From Mycolicibacterium sp. P9-64 (GTDB taxonomy: Bacteria; Actinomycetota; Actinomycetes; Mycobacteriales; Mycobacteriaceae), in contig NZ_NPKO01000002.1 in NCBI RefSeq assembly GCF_008329605.1, positions 186,001-250,000 on the forward strand: a DNA stretch of 64,000 bases, in the 5' to 3' direction. The position numbers and the translations under genes were made by a program. Shown here one piece after another: positions 27,187 to 38,490 of this stretch (the first letter of the stretch is position 1; each line of letters starts with the position of its first letter). The notes beneath the pieces were generated by a model that saw only the letters and a program-made list of their open reading frames with translations, made no database searches and was not told where the DNA came from.

Positions 27187-27947
27187 CGCCGCTGCGATCC
27201 CGAGCGTGGTTGCGGCGCAACGCTGATCTGCGTGCGGGTGACCGGTGTGCGTGTGACGCCGATCTCGGGCGGCTTGGACGGCCGCGGTTCATAGCGCGGC
27301 CGGTTGTAGACCGGTGGCGGCGCGGCAGGCGACTCCGACGTCACCGGTGGGGGCGGCGGTGGCGGCGGCAGCGCGCTGGTGGTGTCCGGGGTACTCGCGG
27401 GCGTGGTCGGGGTCGACGAGGTGTCGGTGGCGGGAGTCACGTCGGTGTCCGACGGTCCGCGGAAGGCGAGAAGGACAACCGATATGACCAGCGCGACGAT
27501 GGCCGCGACGACGGCGGCAAGCGCGATCACGGCCTGCCGGGTCCGGTACCACGGCGGGGGCGCGGCCTTGAAGTGCCACGTGTTGGCGTTGAACGCGTCG
27601 AAACGGTCCTCGTCGGGGGCGGCGTACTCGTCGGCGTACTGATCTGGGTATTGGTCCCCGAAGAGCTCGCCGCTGGCGTCCGGGTCGAGATGTGGAGCGG
27701 GTTGCCAGCCCGTCCATGCAGCCTCATCCCAGCTGTCGTCGGGCGCCGTTCCGTCGTGCGGTGTGGCGCCGAACTGATCGTCGGCAGGCGCGTCGAGCAG
27801 GTAGCCGTAATCGTCGGCCGTCGCACCGGATTCCGGATCGGCGTGATCGTCCTGCACCGGAACGGCGAGCCGGTCGGTGTCGACCGGCTCGTCCAATCGG
27901 TAATCCCCTCCCGAGCCGGAGTCGCCGGAGGCCCCACTTTCCGCCAC
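27183..27947 (-). CDS. Single-pass membrane protein with acidic cytoplasmic and Pro-rich outer domain
   Basis: A 254-residue protein with GTG 27947, reading [20 protein letters not shown]. The first ~135 residues are acidic and low in hydrophobic content, followed by [20 protein letters not shown] (one transmembrane helix), a Thr/Pro/Ser-rich linker with a polyproline run and a basic C-terminus. No catalytic motif is visible. The layout is that of a cytoplasm-in, wall-out anchor protein. It overlaps the downstream F420-type gene by 4 bases. The function is unknown. Confidence 0.7.
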   Translation of the reverse strand: MAESGASGDSGSGGDYRLDEPVDTDRLAVPVQDDHADPESGATADDYGYLLDAPADDQFGATPHDGTAPDDSWDEAAWTGWQPAPHLDPDASGELFGDQYPDQYADEYAAPDEDRFDAFNANTWHFKAAPPPWYRTRQAVIALAAVVAAIVALVISVVLLAFRGPSDTDVTPATDTSSTPTTPASTPDTTSALPPPPPPPPVTSESPAAPPPVYNRPRYEPRPSKPPEIGVTRTPVTRTQISVAPQPRSGSQRR

Positions 27948-28078
27948 TCCGTGATGGTAGGCGGCTACCTGCGCAAACGTGCGATAGGGCGCAAAATTGA
28001 CGCGGCGTGGCGGCAGCGACCCCGGCCCGCCTGGAACGCGCGAAGGCGCACCGGAAGCCCAGGTAGGGTCAGGCGTCG

Positions 28079-29212
28079 ATGAACAAATCTCGGCTGGCGG
28101 CGGCCGTGAGCGCCCTCGTGCTCCTGGTCTCCGGTGGGCTCGCCGCGTGCGCATCACCGAAGAAGGACGGCGACGGCGAGACCGCCGAATCGGGTGTGAG
28201 GGCGAACGAGGCCACCTCGGCAGCAGACTTTGGCGGGATCGACGGGCTGGTCGCGGCCGCCAAACGGGAAGGCGAGCTGAACGTGATCGCCCTGCCGCCG
28301 GATTGGGCGAACTACGGCGCCATCATCAAGGCGTTCGGTGACAAGTACGGCATCCACGTGAACTCCGTGCAGCCCGATGCCACCAGCCAAGGCGAGATCG
28401 ACAACGCCAACCAACAGAAGGGCAAGTCCACCGCGCCTGACGTCTTCGATCTCGGTCAATCTGCTGCGCTTGCCAACACCTCACTGTTCGCGCCGTACCG
28501 GGTGGCGACGTTCGGGGACGTCTCCGATGCCTTCAAGGATCCCGGCGGCGCCTGGATCAACGACTACGGCGGCTACATGTCGATCGGTTTCGACTCGGCC
28601 AAGGTGCCCCCGATCACGGGCGTCGACGACCTGCTGCGCCCGGAGTTCGCGGGCAAGGTGGCCCTCAATGGCGACCCGACGAAGTCCGGGGCCGCCTTCT
28701 TCGGCGTGATGATGGCGTCGGTGTCCCAAGGCGGCTCGCCCGACGACATCGCCCCAGGGGTCGAGTTCTTCCGGAAGCTGCGCCAGGCAGGCAACTTCCT
28801 GCCGATCGACCCGACGCCGGCGACCATCGAGTCAGGCGGCACCCCCGTGGTGATCGACTGGGACTACCTCAACGTCGCCGAGACCAGGAAGCTGCCGTCG
28901 TGGCACGTGGTCATCCCACCGAACGCCGCGGTAGCCGGGTACTACTTCCAGGCGATCAACAAGGATGCGCCGCACCCGGCCGCGGCCCGGCTGTGGCAGG
29001 AGTTCCTCTACAGCGACGAGGGCCAGAACCTCTACCTGCAGGGCGGCGCCCGTCCGGTGCGCGCCGACACGATGGTCACCAAGGGCACCATCGACCACGC
29101 GGCCTATCAGGTGCTGCCGCCGGTCGACGGTGCGGCGACGTTCGTCTCGGTGAAGCAGAACAAGGAGGCGAAGGCCTACCTGGAAGCCAACTGGGCCAAC
29201 GCAATCGGCTGA
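28079..29212 (+). CDS. ABC transporter solute-binding lipoprotein
   Basis: A 377-residue lipoprotein. The signal peptide ends in lipobox LAAC with Cys24. The mature domain is a type 2 periplasmic binding fold: EGELNVIALPPDWANYGAII, FGDKYGIHVNSVQPDATSQ, APDVFDLGQSAA, YMSIGFDSAKVPP, NKDAPHPAAARLWQEFLYSD and LQGGARPVRADTM. This arrangement is that of polyamine/thiamine/iron-type extracellular solute-binding proteins. No permease or ATPase gene adjoins it, so it is an orphan component. The substrate cannot be read from the sequence. Confidence 0.9.
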   Translation: MNKSRLAAAVSALVLLVSGGLAACASPKKDGDGETAESGVRANEATSAADFGGIDGLVAAAKREGELNVIALPPDWANYGAIIKAFGDKYGIHVNSVQPDATSQGEIDNANQQKGKSTAPDVFDLGQSAALANTSLFAPYRVATFGDVSDAFKDPGGAWINDYGGYMSIGFDSAKVPPITGVDDLLRPEFAGKVALNGDPTKSGAAFFGVMMASVSQGGSPDDIAPGVEFFRKLRQAGNFLPIDPTPATIESGGTPVVIDWDYLNVAETRKLPSWHVVIPPNAAVAGYYFQAINKDAPHPAAARLWQEFLYSDEGQNLYLQGGARPVRADTMVTKGTIDHAAYQVLPPVDGAATFVSVKQNKEAKAYLEANWANAIG

Positions 29213-29226
29213 GTTGGGCCGATCGT

Positions 29227-29796
29227 CTAGACGTCGAGAATCGGGTCGATGCCCAGATCCTTGTAGGTGACCAGCGCGGCGAAGGGGATGCCGCGCGCCG
29301 CGAACCGCTTGGCGGCGACGTCGCCGCGGTCGACCATCGGGATCACGCCCGTCACGACGACCCCCAGCGGGAGGATCCGTTCGAGGGCCTTCTCGGTGGA
29401 GCCGCCCGTGCTGATCACGTCGTCGACCAACAGGACGCGCGTGCCCGGCTCGAGCCGGGTGCCCTCGGTCCACCGCTCGTGGCCGCGCTGCTTCTGCTCC
29501 TTGCGCACCGAGAACCAGGCCTTGCCGGTCGCCAGTGCGATGCCGATCGCAAGCGGGTCGGCGCCCATGGTGAGGCCGCCGACGGCGTCGAACTCGATGC
29601 CGCTCTTGGCGGCGAGGTCGGCGATGGCGCGGCTGACGGTCGCCAGCCGGTCGCCGGTGTCGACGGCGAACTTGCCGTCGACGTAGTCGTGGCTGAGCTG
29701 GCCGCTGGCCAGCTTGAACGGCTCATCGCGGCGTTCGTGCCCACGGGTGCGGATCAGGTCGAAGGCGGCTTGCCAGGAATCCGGGCGGTCGGGCAT
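29227..29796 (-). CDS. pyrE: Orotate phosphoribosyltransferase
   Basis: A 189-residue type I PRTase that converts orotate and PRPP to OMP in pyrimidine synthesis. It starts MPDRPDSWQAAFDLIRTRGH. Motifs are FKLASGQLSHDYVDGKFAVD, the catalytic KEQKQRGHERW loop, and the PRPP-binding VLLVDDVISTGGSTEKAL with DDVxTxGxS. Length and motifs are normal. It is encoded away from other pyr genes, as in M. tuberculosis (Rv0382c). It follows the HugZ-like gene on the same strand with 41 bases between. Confidence 0.95.
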   Translation of the reverse strand: MPDRPDSWQAAFDLIRTRGHERRDEPFKLASGQLSHDYVDGKFAVDTGDRLATVSRAIADLAAKSGIEFDAVGGLTMGADPLAIGIALATGKAWFSVRKEQKQRGHERWTEGTRLEPGTRVLLVDDVISTGGSTEKALERILPLGVVVTGVIPMVDRGDVAAKRFAARGIPFAALVTYKDLGIDPILDV

Positions 29797-29837
29797 ACCG
29801 CGATCGTATCGGCCCGCACCGAAGGGATTCGAAGCGG

Positions 29838-30650
29838 TCAGGGCTGTCGAGCGCGGCGCGTCAATTCGACTGTGGCAGCGCGTAATTCGCCCATCGAGTC
29901 GATTGGGGTGGCATAACCGACCCTGGTGTAGGCCACGCCGCGCTCGGTGGTGACCCGCAGGTCCAGCCCGTAGCGATCGGCACCCGTGCACGTGGCACCC
30001 GTGGTGTCGGGGTAGCCGCCGAGCGTCTGAGCCATCGCCAACAGGGCCGCTGAATGGTCGGCGTTGAGGTGCTCGATCGCGTCCTTGGCAGTGGGCTTGA
30101 CCGGGTCGGGCTGGGCTGCCGCGTAGTCCTCGGCGGTCGCGGAGTCCATCCGGCCGTAGCCACCGACCCAGCGGACCCGGTGCACGCGAAGCACCCACAA
30201 CGTGAAGTCGCCGTAGTCGACGTAGTACTTGGCGGCAGGTACGGCATCGAGGTGTGCCTGCCGCGCCGCGGCCTCCTCGTCACCCGATGGCCGCTCCACC
30301 ACGCCGGCCAGCGTGATGCGTCCGTTGGCGAGCGGATCGCCTTCGGCGGCAGGCGCGACGATCGACAGGCTGGCCCGCTGATCGCCTGCGAGGTTGCGGC
30401 CGTGTTCGGCCATGTTGGACAGGCACAGCACCGGAGCGCCGCCGTGCAGGCCGTACGTGACGAACGACGCCCACGGGTCGCCCGCCGCGGTCAGTGACGC
30501 CAGCGTTGCGGTGTTGGTCGACGCCGCGATGGTGCGGGCCTCCTCCGCTGCCGACGGGCGCGCGGAGTTGACGACAGGGTTCAGCGGAGGTGGGACGGAC
30601 GGGGCATCGCCCGGGTCACCATGGTCACGGGATGCCACGTCGGCGACCAT
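29838..30650 (-). CDS. HugZ/DUF2470 family heme-utilisation-type protein
   Basis: A 270-residue protein. A split-barrel flavin-reductase-like domain comes first (TATLASLTAAGDPWASFVTY, GAPVLCLSNMAEHGRNLAG, RASLSIVAPAAEGDPLANGR, VRWVGGYGRMDSATAEDY). The second part is a DUF2470-type domain (AIEHLNADHSAALLAMAQTL) with a GADRYGLDLRV strand. HugZ relatives bind or degrade heme, but mycobacterial members are uncharacterised. The start is uncertain: ATG 30650 overlaps the divergent reading frame at 30621, and a start nearer PVVNSARPSAAEEAR (about 25 residues in) would leave room for a promoter. Confidence 0.8.
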   Translation of the reverse strand: MVADVASRDHGDPGDAPSVPPPLNPVVNSARPSAAEEARTIAASTNTATLASLTAAGDPWASFVTYGLHGGAPVLCLSNMAEHGRNLAGDQRASLSIVAPAAEGDPLANGRITLAGVVERPSGDEEAAARQAHLDAVPAAKYYVDYGDFTLWVLRVHRVRWVGGYGRMDSATAEDYAAAQPDPVKPTAKDAIEHLNADHSAALLAMAQTLGGYPDTTGATCTGADRYGLDLRVTTERGVAYTRVGYATPIDSMGELRAATVELTRRARQP

Positions 30651-31537
30651 ACAGGGAGTCGGTCTGGCAACCATCTTTCTCGCCCGCGCAGCATCTTCGG
30701 CAACGGCAGGCGACCTGGCCAACCGCCCAAACCCATCTTCAAGATTCCCGGCCTTCCGAAGGCCGAGCCGGACCAGGAGACCGGACCGGACCCCGCCATC
30801 GAATTGCCCGAGGGGGCCGATTCGGAGTCTCCGGAGAAGAAGTTGGTCGGCAGCAGTGCCGAGATCGCGCTGCCCGGTGCGGCGCCGATCTCCATACCCG
30901 TGCCGACCGTCCCTGGCACGTCCGAGACGCAGTGGTCGGTCAACCTGACCGACCCCCAATCTGGGTACTCGTCGGTGCAGGACACGTTCTCCAACCTCAA
31001 CGCCCTGGCGTCGGAGGCGTACGCCCCGTTCAACCCGTTCCCGCAGCCGCCGAAACCGACCCTCAAGATCATGGAGGAGGAGCCGTCGTCGACTCCGCGG
31101 GCGGCGGCACGGGCATCGCGCCGACGGCCGATGGTTCGCCCAATCTGCCTGTGCTGCAAGCCCCGACGGCGTTTCCCGCCATCAAACTCGGCCCGCCGCG
31201 CCCGCTGGCCGAAGTGGTCCCCGCGGGTGCGGGGACACCGGTGCTCGGCGTCGGAACCGCGGGCGTACGCGCCCCTGAGGGCCGGTCCGTCACGCACGGC
31301 TCGGTGCAGGCGAGCGAGGCCGTCCCAGGCGCCAGCACCGCACCGATGGGCAACACCGCCTACCGGCAGGGCTTTCCCCAATGTCTCCGCGCCGCGCGGG
31401 TCGGTGAGCTGGCCATCGTCGCGCTGCCGGGCGTCGCCGGACTGCTCGCGATCACCGCGAGCGGTGGTGCCATCTGTTTCCGGCAGGCGAACTCGGGCCG
31501 CTACCTCCGTTCAGAGGCCAGCCGCTTTCTGAAGTGA
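30621..31537 (+). pseudogene. Frameshifted Pro-rich protein with C-terminal membrane helix
   Basis: Two frames join near 31070-31090. The first carries KPIFKIPGLPKAEPDQET, SAEIALPGAAPISIPVP, WSVNLTDPQSGYSSVQDTF and AYAPFNPFPQPPKPTLK. After a GGAGGAGGAG run the reading continues in another frame: SAGGGTGIAPTADGSPNLP, AFPAIKLGPPRPLAEVVP, MGNTAYRQGFPQCLRAA and a hydrophobic helix VALPGVAGLLAITASGGAIC with a basic tail. Both halves look coding, so this is a single gene broken by a 1-2 base indel, or a sequencing error in the repeat. The N-terminus lacks a clear signal peptide and its start is unsure. No known family. Confidence 0.6.
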
Positions 31538-31538
31538 G

Positions 31539-31602
31539 CGGGTTCATCCCCCGTCGCTTCGCTCGCCCCGGGTTCATCCCCCCTCGCTTCGCTCGCCCCG
31601 GG
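31539..31602. repeat. Two tandem copies of a GGGTTCATCC-CTCGCTTCGCTCGCCCC unit
   Basis: Two direct ~31-base units follow one another: GCGGGTTCATCCCCCGTCGC TTCGCTCGCCCC, then CGGGTTCATCCCCCCTCGC TTCGCTCGCCCC. They share the CGCTTCGCTCGCCCC core with the copies at 2541 and 19183 (opposite strand). They sit after the broken gene and before the lspA-like gene. Confidence 0.85.
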
Positions 31603-31686
31603 TCGTCCATGACCTCGACGTTTGCCGTTCACCCACGCGTCACCTCGAGATAGCACCGCGTGGCCGTCGCCGAACATGATGGGCGA

Positions 31687-32208
31687 GTGAGTACACGCCG
31701 GGCGACTGGGTCTCGGGCCGCGCTGTTCGTGATGACCGCAGCCGTGGTGCTGGTGGTCGACGTCGTCACCAAGTCGGTCGCGGTGGGCGTGCTGACCCCC
31801 GGTGAGCGGGTGTGGCTGTTCGGCCAGTCGGTGTCGTGCCTGCTGATCAGAAACCCGGGTGCGGCGCTGGCCTGGGGTGAGAGTCAGCCTGCGTTGTTGA
31901 CGCTGCTGGTCTGTGCCGTCGTCTGCGCCATCGCGTGGCGGGGCAGCACCGTGGTGTCGCCAGGAGCGGCCGTTGGGCTCGGGCTCGTCCTCGGCGGCTC
32001 CGTGGGGAACCTGACCGACCGCCTATTCCGTGCGCCGGGGCCACTGCGCGGTGCGGTGGTGGACTTCCTGTCCCTCGGATGGTCGCCGACGTTCAACGCC
32101 GCAGACGTCTGCGTGCTCGTCGGCGTCGTGACGCTGGCCTGGCTGGTGCTTACCGAAACCGCGGCACCGGCCGCCGAGCGCGTGTGGAGCGCCGACGACG
32201 CGTTCTGA
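31687..32208 (+). CDS. lspA: Signal peptidase II (LspA) paralogue
   Basis: A ~173-residue membrane aspartyl protease that removes lipoprotein signal peptides after lipidation. Four hydrophobic helices are present, with the LspA motifs RNPGAALAWGES, GNLTDRLF (catalytic Asp), VVDFLSLGW and FNAADVCVLVG (second catalytic Asp). The first motif deviates (AALAWG for the usual AFS/AFG). The start is GTG 31687 or GTG 31660. It sits alone, not next to ileS or a pseudouridine synthase as the main lspA usually does, so this may be a second copy. Confidence 0.85.
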   Translation: MSTRRATGSRAALFVMTAAVVLVVDVVTKSVAVGVLTPGERVWLFGQSVSCLLIRNPGAALAWGESQPALLTLLVCAVVCAIAWRGSTVVSPGAAVGLGLVLGGSVGNLTDRLFRAPGPLRGAVVDFLSLGWSPTFNAADVCVLVGVVTLAWLVLTETAAPAAERVWSADDAF

Positions 32209-32223
32209 GGGAAGATCTTCTGC

Positions 32224-32745
32224 GTGGCAGCGGGAGATGTGGTTGATCCGGCGGGTGTTCGCTGGCGGGTGCGACGCCAGTGGTATCCCTGGCGTCGCAG
32301 AGCGTCCCTGATCGAGGCGTGGAACAGCTCGCCCGACGAGCAGGCCGAGCCGGGGGAGACAACGCAAGACCCCGAGTCGTCAGGCACCGGTCTGCCAAAG
32401 AACTTCCTGTTGAAGGCGATCCTGATCGCCGTTGCCTTCATCGTGTGGGCCGTGGTGGGCATCGCCAAGGTGCTGCTGTACTCGGTGCTGGCGTTGCTGT
32501 TCGTCACCGCCTCGCTGATCGAACTCGCCGCCGAACTGATCGTCATGCCAATCGTGTTGCTGCTGAGGCTGGTTGGCGCCGCACGGTGGCCCGTCCAGAT
32601 CAGCCGCAAGGGTGAGCACTTCGACACCAGGTACGCCGACGACTTCGCTGCGGCGGCCGCATTGCGCGACGACGTGACGGGCCTGATCGAGGCGGGCAGC
32701 CTGCCGAAGAAGGACGCCGGGTTCAACACGGCAGAAGATGGGTAG
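32224..32745 (+). CDS. Membrane protein with short arginine-rich N-terminus
   Basis: A 173-residue protein with a Trp/Arg-rich start (VRWRVRRQWYPWRRRA), an acidic linker and two hydrophobic segments (LLKAILIAVAFIVWAVVGIA and LLYSVLALLFVTASLIELAA), the second followed by ELIVMPIVLLLRLVGA. The C-terminal ~50 residues are soluble. No family is recognised. It starts 15 bases after the lspA-like gene and ends 12 bases before treS, so it may belong to the same transcript. Confidence 0.7.
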   Translation: MAAGDVVDPAGVRWRVRRQWYPWRRRASLIEAWNSSPDEQAEPGETTQDPESSGTGLPKNFLLKAILIAVAFIVWAVVGIAKVLLYSVLALLFVTASLIELAAELIVMPIVLLLRLVGAARWPVQISRKGEHFDTRYADDFAAAAALRDDVTGLIEAGSLPKKDAGFNTAEDG

Positions 32746-32757
32746 GTTTGAACCTTG

Positions 32758-34527
<1,770 letters not shown>

Positions 34528-34555
34528 GCGCCTGCGCGAAGAGCCGAGGACCCCG

Positions 34556-35899
34556 ATGAGCGCGCCGGGCCACCTGCCGTGGACCGAATGGCTGCCGTCG
34601 CAACGCTGGTTCGCAGGACGTGGCAGGGACTTCGCCGAGGTGCGGCCCGGTCAGGTCGTCGCGCTGAGGGACGACCTCGAGCTCGTACTGCTCGACGTCG
34701 CCTACACCGACGGCACCTCCGAGCGCTATCAGCTGCTGATCCGCTGGGGCATCGCGCCGATCGACGAGTACAGCGACGTCGCGACCATCGGCACCGTCGA
34801 CGGAGACGGCGACCGAACCGCCTACGACGCGCTGTACGACCCCGGCGCCGCCCGTGAGCTGCTGGCGCTCGTCGACCGGTCTGCGTCGGTCGGGCCGCTT
34901 CGGTTCATCAAGGAACCCGGCGCCGAGCTGCCCGTGGACAAGGCGCCGCGGGTGTCGAGCGCCGAACAGAGCAATACCAGCGTGATCTTCGAGGACGCGG
35001 CCGTCTTCAAGGTGTTCCGCCGGGTGACCCCTGGCGTGAACCCCGACATCGAGCTCAACCGCGTGCTGGCGCGTGCGGGCAATCCGCACGTGGCCCTGCT
35101 GCTCGGTTCGTACGAGGCGGCGCTGGACGACGAACCGTACGCACTCGGCATGGTCACCGAGTTCGCGGCCAATGCGGCCGAGGGCTGGGACATGGCGATG
35201 GCGAGCACGCGCGACCTGTTCGCCGAGGGCGACCTGTATGCGGACGAGGTGGGTGGCGACTTCGCGGGCGAGTCCTACCGGCTTGGCGAGGCGGTCGCCT
35301 CGGTACACCAGACGCTGGCCGACGAGCTCGGCACGTCGCAGGTGCCGTTCCCCACCGACGCCCTGCTGGACCGGCTGCACGCCGTCGCGGCGGCGGTGCC
35401 CGACCTGCAGCAGTACGTCACGATCATCGAGGCGCGGTACCGAAAGCTCGCCGACGAGACGATCACCGTCCAGCGCATGCACGGTGACCTGCACCTTGGC
35501 CAGGTGCTGCGGACCCCCGAGCGGTGGCTGCTGATCGACTTCGAGGGTGAGCCGGGGCAGCCGCTTGCCGACCGCAGGCGACCCGACTCCACGCTGCGCG
35601 ACGTGGCAGGCGTGCTGCGGTCCTATGAATACGCTGCCTACCAGCGGCTCGTCGAGCGCGGCGGTGACCCGCAACAGGACAAGCAGCTCGCCGCGCGGGC
35701 CCGCGAATGGGTTGAGCGGAACAGCACCTCGTTCTGCGAGGGCTACGCAGCGGCGGGTGGGGCCGATCCGGCAGCCCAGCCCGATCTGCTTGCCGTCTAC
35801 GAACTCGACAAGGCGGTCTACGAGGTGGGTTACGAGGCCAGGCACCGGCCCGGCTGGCTGCCCATCCCGATGGGGGCGATCGTCAGACTCGTCGGCTGA
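34556..35899 (+). CDS. mak: Maltokinase
   Basis: A 447-residue aminoglycoside-phosphotransferase-like kinase that makes maltose 1-phosphate from maltose and ATP. It starts [19 protein letters not shown] with GAGGA upstream. The N-lobe carries [18 protein letters not shown]; the catalytic loop is [17 protein letters not shown] and the metal-binding segment [17 protein letters not shown], with DTTL-like [11 protein letters not shown] after it. It lies 28 bases after treS. In other actinobacteria treS and mak are adjacent or fused (Pep2), which supports channelling from trehalose to alpha-glucan. Confidence 0.96.
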   Translation: MSAPGHLPWTEWLPSQRWFAGRGRDFAEVRPGQVVALRDDLELVLLDVAYTDGTSERYQLLIRWGIAPIDEYSDVATIGTVDGDGDRTAYDALYDPGAARELLALVDRSASVGPLRFIKEPGAELPVDKAPRVSSAEQSNTSVIFEDAAVFKVFRRVTPGVNPDIELNRVLARAGNPHVALLLGSYEAALDDEPYALGMVTEFAANAAEGWDMAMASTRDLFAEGDLYADEVGGDFAGESYRLGEAVASVHQTLADELGTSQVPFPTDALLDRLHAVAAAVPDLQQYVTIIEARYRKLADETITVQRMHGDLHLGQVLRTPERWLLIDFEGEPGQPLADRRRPDSTLRDVAGVLRSYEYAAYQRLVERGGDPQQDKQLAARAREWVERNSTSFCEGYAAAGGADPAAQPDLLAVYELDKAVYEVGYEARHRPGWLPIPMGAIVRLVG

Positions 35900-35975
35900 C
35901 CCGTAACGGTTCGGCGCCCGCGCTACACGGAAGTGAACGAATGTGTTCGATTCCGAGCAAAGGGAGTTGGTCGTC

Positions 35976-36458
35976 ATGAACCGTCCCGTCGATGCCGTTG
36001 GAGGCACCCTCGCGCGCTACGGGCTCGTCGTGGTGCTTGCGTGGTTCGGGCTGCTGAAGTTCATGGCGTACGAGGCGGAGGGCATCGAGCCGCTGGTGTC
36101 GGCGAGCCCGCTGATGGGCTGGCTCTACGACGTGTTCTCGGTCACGACGTTCTCGGCCCTGCTGGGCGTCTTGGAGCTCTCTGCGGCCGCGCTACTGGCC
36201 GTAAAGCCGTGGTGGCCAAGGGTTTCAGTGTTGGGGAGCCTGCTTGCGATCGTGCTGTTCACCGGCACCATCAGCTTTCTGTTCACCACCCCCGGTGTTA
36301 CCGAGGTGACCGCGGGTGGGTTCCCCGCCCTGTCGATCACCGGCGAGTTCCTGATCAAGGACCTGGCACTGTTCGGGGTCGCCGTGTGGACGCTTTTCGA
36401 CGCGCTGCGCGCAACCCCCAGCCTTCTCTCGGTCGGTTCACAGGGAGGCCCACGGTAG
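35976..36458 (+). CDS. YkgB/RclC (DUF417) family membrane protein
   Basis: A 160-residue protein with four hydrophobic helices; MNRPVDAVGGTLARYGLVVV is the likely start, with GGGAG 10 bases before ATG 35976. Motif-like features are GLLKFMAYEAEGIEPLV, SPLMGWLYDVFSVTTFSALL and LLSVGSQGGPR at the end. It resembles the DUF417/YkgB family and Rv0128, which follows mak in M. tuberculosis. E. coli RclC is involved in reactive chlorine resistance, but the mycobacterial role is unknown. It is probably transcribed with or just after treS-mak. Confidence 0.85.
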   Translation: MNRPVDAVGGTLARYGLVVVLAWFGLLKFMAYEAEGIEPLVSASPLMGWLYDVFSVTTFSALLGVLELSAAALLAVKPWWPRVSVLGSLLAIVLFTGTISFLFTTPGVTEVTAGGFPALSITGEFLIKDLALFGVAVWTLFDALRATPSLLSVGSQGGPR

Positions 36459-36477
36459 CAATGAGTAACTGGGCTAT

Positions 36478-38439
36478 GTGACAACGACGTTCAACGCGCT
36501 CGAGACGACGCCGACCGATTCAGAAACCACACCGGCGCAGTCCGCAAGGATCTCCTCGAGCACGAGGGACCGCATCGGTCTCGGCATCCTGCTGGTCGGC
36601 ACCGCGGTTCTCTACCTGTGGAACATCACCATCAACGGGATGGGTAACCAGTTCTACGCGGCGGCCGCACAGGCGGGTGCGACGAACTGGGAGGCGCTGC
36701 TCTTCGGCTCGCTGGACACCAGGAACTTCATCACCGTCGACAAGCCCCCGCTGTCGCAGTGGGTGATGGGCCTGTCCGGTCAGCTCTTCGGGTTCAGCAG
36801 CGCGAGCATGTTGGTCCCCGAGGCGCTGATGGCGGTCGCCTCGGTCGCGCTGCTGTACGGCGCGGTGGCGCGCATCAGTGGTCCACGGGCGGGGCTGCTG
36901 GCAGGCGCCGCGCTGGCGTTGACGCCGGTTGCCGTGCTGATGTTCCGGTTCAACAACCCCGACGCGGCGATGGTGCTGCTGATGACGGCCGCGGCGTACT
37001 TCACGGTGCGCGCGCTGGATCCCGCGGAGCCAGGCGTGCAGGGCCACGGCGGACGGTGGTTCGCGCTGGCCGGCGTCGCGCTTGGCCTTGCGTTCCTTGC
37101 CAAGATGCTCGAGGGCATCATGGTGGCCCCCGCACTGGCTGCCGCCTACTTCGTCGCCGCACCGGTGACGCTTCGGACCAGGCTGCTGCACATGCTCGGA
37201 GGGGCAGCGGCCTTCCTGGCTGCGTCCGGCTGGTTCGTGGTGCTCACGCTGCTGTGGCCTGCGTCGTCGCGGCCCTACATCGCAGGCTCGACGGACAACA
37301 ACTTCATGAACCTGGTGCTCGGCTACAACGGTTTTGCCAGGGTGCTCGGCCACAACCATCAGTTCACCCCGCCGACCGCCGAGGTCGGCACGTTGGCGGG
37401 CTCCCCGGTGCACGTCGCAACTGGGCGGGGCGGCGGCATGCTCGGCGTCGGTGGATGGGGCAGCCAGTCGAAGGGCCTGACGCGATTGTTCTCCGGTGAG
37501 TTCAGCTTCGAGATCGGCTGGCTGATTCCCGCCGCGCTGCTGGCGACCGTCCTGGTGATGGTCGCGCGTGGCCGTGCCCCGCGCACCGACCGGGTGCGGG
37601 CGGCCGCGATCCTGTTCGGCGGGTGGATCCTGGTCGACGGCCTGGTGCTGAGCTACATGCAGGGCATGATCCATCCGTACTACAGCCTGTCCATCGCGCC
37701 TGCCGTAGCGGCGATGTTCGCGATCGGCATCGGCCAGATGTGGGCGAGTCGCGAATTCTGGTGGTGCCGAATCGGTCTCGCGGTGACCTTGTTGGCCACC
37801 GGGTTGTGGAGCTGGTGGACGCTCGAGGGCAACGCCGACTGGTTGCCCGGTCTGAAGTGGGCGATCCTGCTACTCACCGTGGTGGCGTCGCTGGCGTTGA
37901 TCGCAGTACTGGCGATCGAGCCGCGCCGCAGCGTCGTGGTGGCGTTGCTTGGCGTGGCGGTGGCAGGTGCGCTGGCCGGGCCTGCCGCCTACGCCGTCGC
38001 GACCGTCGGGGCCGCACATCAGGGTGGCGGGCCGTCGGTCGGTCCCGCACGGGCCGACGGGCGTGGGATGGGCATGTGGGGCGGGCCGGGCAAGGGTGTC
38101 GACACCCCGGAGTTGGACGCGATGTTGGAGTCGACGAGGACACCGTGGTCGGCGGCCATCGACCGGTCGTCGAGCGCTGCCGGGCTCGAATTGTCCACCA
38201 ACACCGCAGTAATGGCGATCGGCGGCTTCATGGGCACCGACCCGACGCCGACGTTGCAGCAATTCAAGGACGACGTCGCGCATCACGAGGTGACGTACTA
38301 CATCGCCACGAACAACCACGGCCACGGCCCCATGTGGGGAGGCCACGGCCACACCGACATCGCCACGTGGGTGGCCAGCACCTTCAACGGGGTCCAGCTG
38401 GGCAGCGCGACGGTGTACGACTTGTCGGAGCCGAAATAG
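36478..38439 (+). CDS. GT39/GT83-type membrane glycosyltransferase (ArnT-like)
   Basis: A 653-residue polytopic protein with an acidic, Thr-rich 30-residue N-terminus and about eleven to twelve membrane helices. The first outside loop carries GMGNQFYAAAAQAGATNW and ITVDKPPLSQWVMGLSG; the aspartate of TVDKPPL is typical of PMT/ArnT-type lipid-linked sugar transferases. A large C-terminal soluble domain contains GPARADGRGMGMWGGPGKGV, Gly/His-rich stretches and WVASTFNGVQLGSATVYDLS. Related mycobacterial proteins transfer mannose from polyprenyl-phosphate donors. The acceptor is unknown. GTG start 36478. Confidence 0.88.
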   Translation: MTTTFNALETTPTDSETTPAQSARISSSTRDRIGLGILLVGTAVLYLWNITINGMGNQFYAAAAQAGATNWEALLFGSLDTRNFITVDKPPLSQWVMGLSGQLFGFSSASMLVPEALMAVASVALLYGAVARISGPRAGLLAGAALALTPVAVLMFRFNNPDAAMVLLMTAAAYFTVRALDPAEPGVQGHGGRWFALAGVALGLAFLAKMLEGIMVAPALAAAYFVAAPVTLRTRLLHMLGGAAAFLAASGWFVVLTLLWPASSRPYIAGSTDNNFMNLVLGYNGFARVLGHNHQFTPPTAEVGTLAGSPVHVATGRGGGMLGVGGWGSQSKGLTRLFSGEFSFEIGWLIPAALLATVLVMVARGRAPRTDRVRAAAILFGGWILVDGLVLSYMQGMIHPYYSLSIAPAVAAMFAIGIGQMWASREFWWCRIGLAVTLLATGLWSWWTLEGNADWLPGLKWAILLLTVVASLALIAVLAIEPRRSVVVALLGVAVAGALAGPAAYAVATVGAAHQGGGPSVGPARADGRGMGMWGGPGKGVDTPELDAMLESTRTPWSAAIDRSSSAAGLELSTNTAVMAIGGFMGTDPTPTLQQFKDDVAHHEVTYYIATNNHGHGPMWGGHGHTDIATWVASTFNGVQLGSATVYDLSEPK

Positions 38440-38454
38440 CCTGCGGCGCCGTTG

Positions 38455-38480
38455 CGCCGAAATGGAATTCCCTGTCGTTG
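38455..38480. repeat. 26-bp inverted repeat, left copy
   Basis: CGCCGAAATGGAATTCCCTG TCGTTG at 38455-38480 is the inverted partner of 39427-39452, with 2 mismatches in 26. The pair flanks the DUF559-type gene at 38491-39348. Confidence 0.85.
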
Positions 38481-38490
38481 GGATGGCCCG

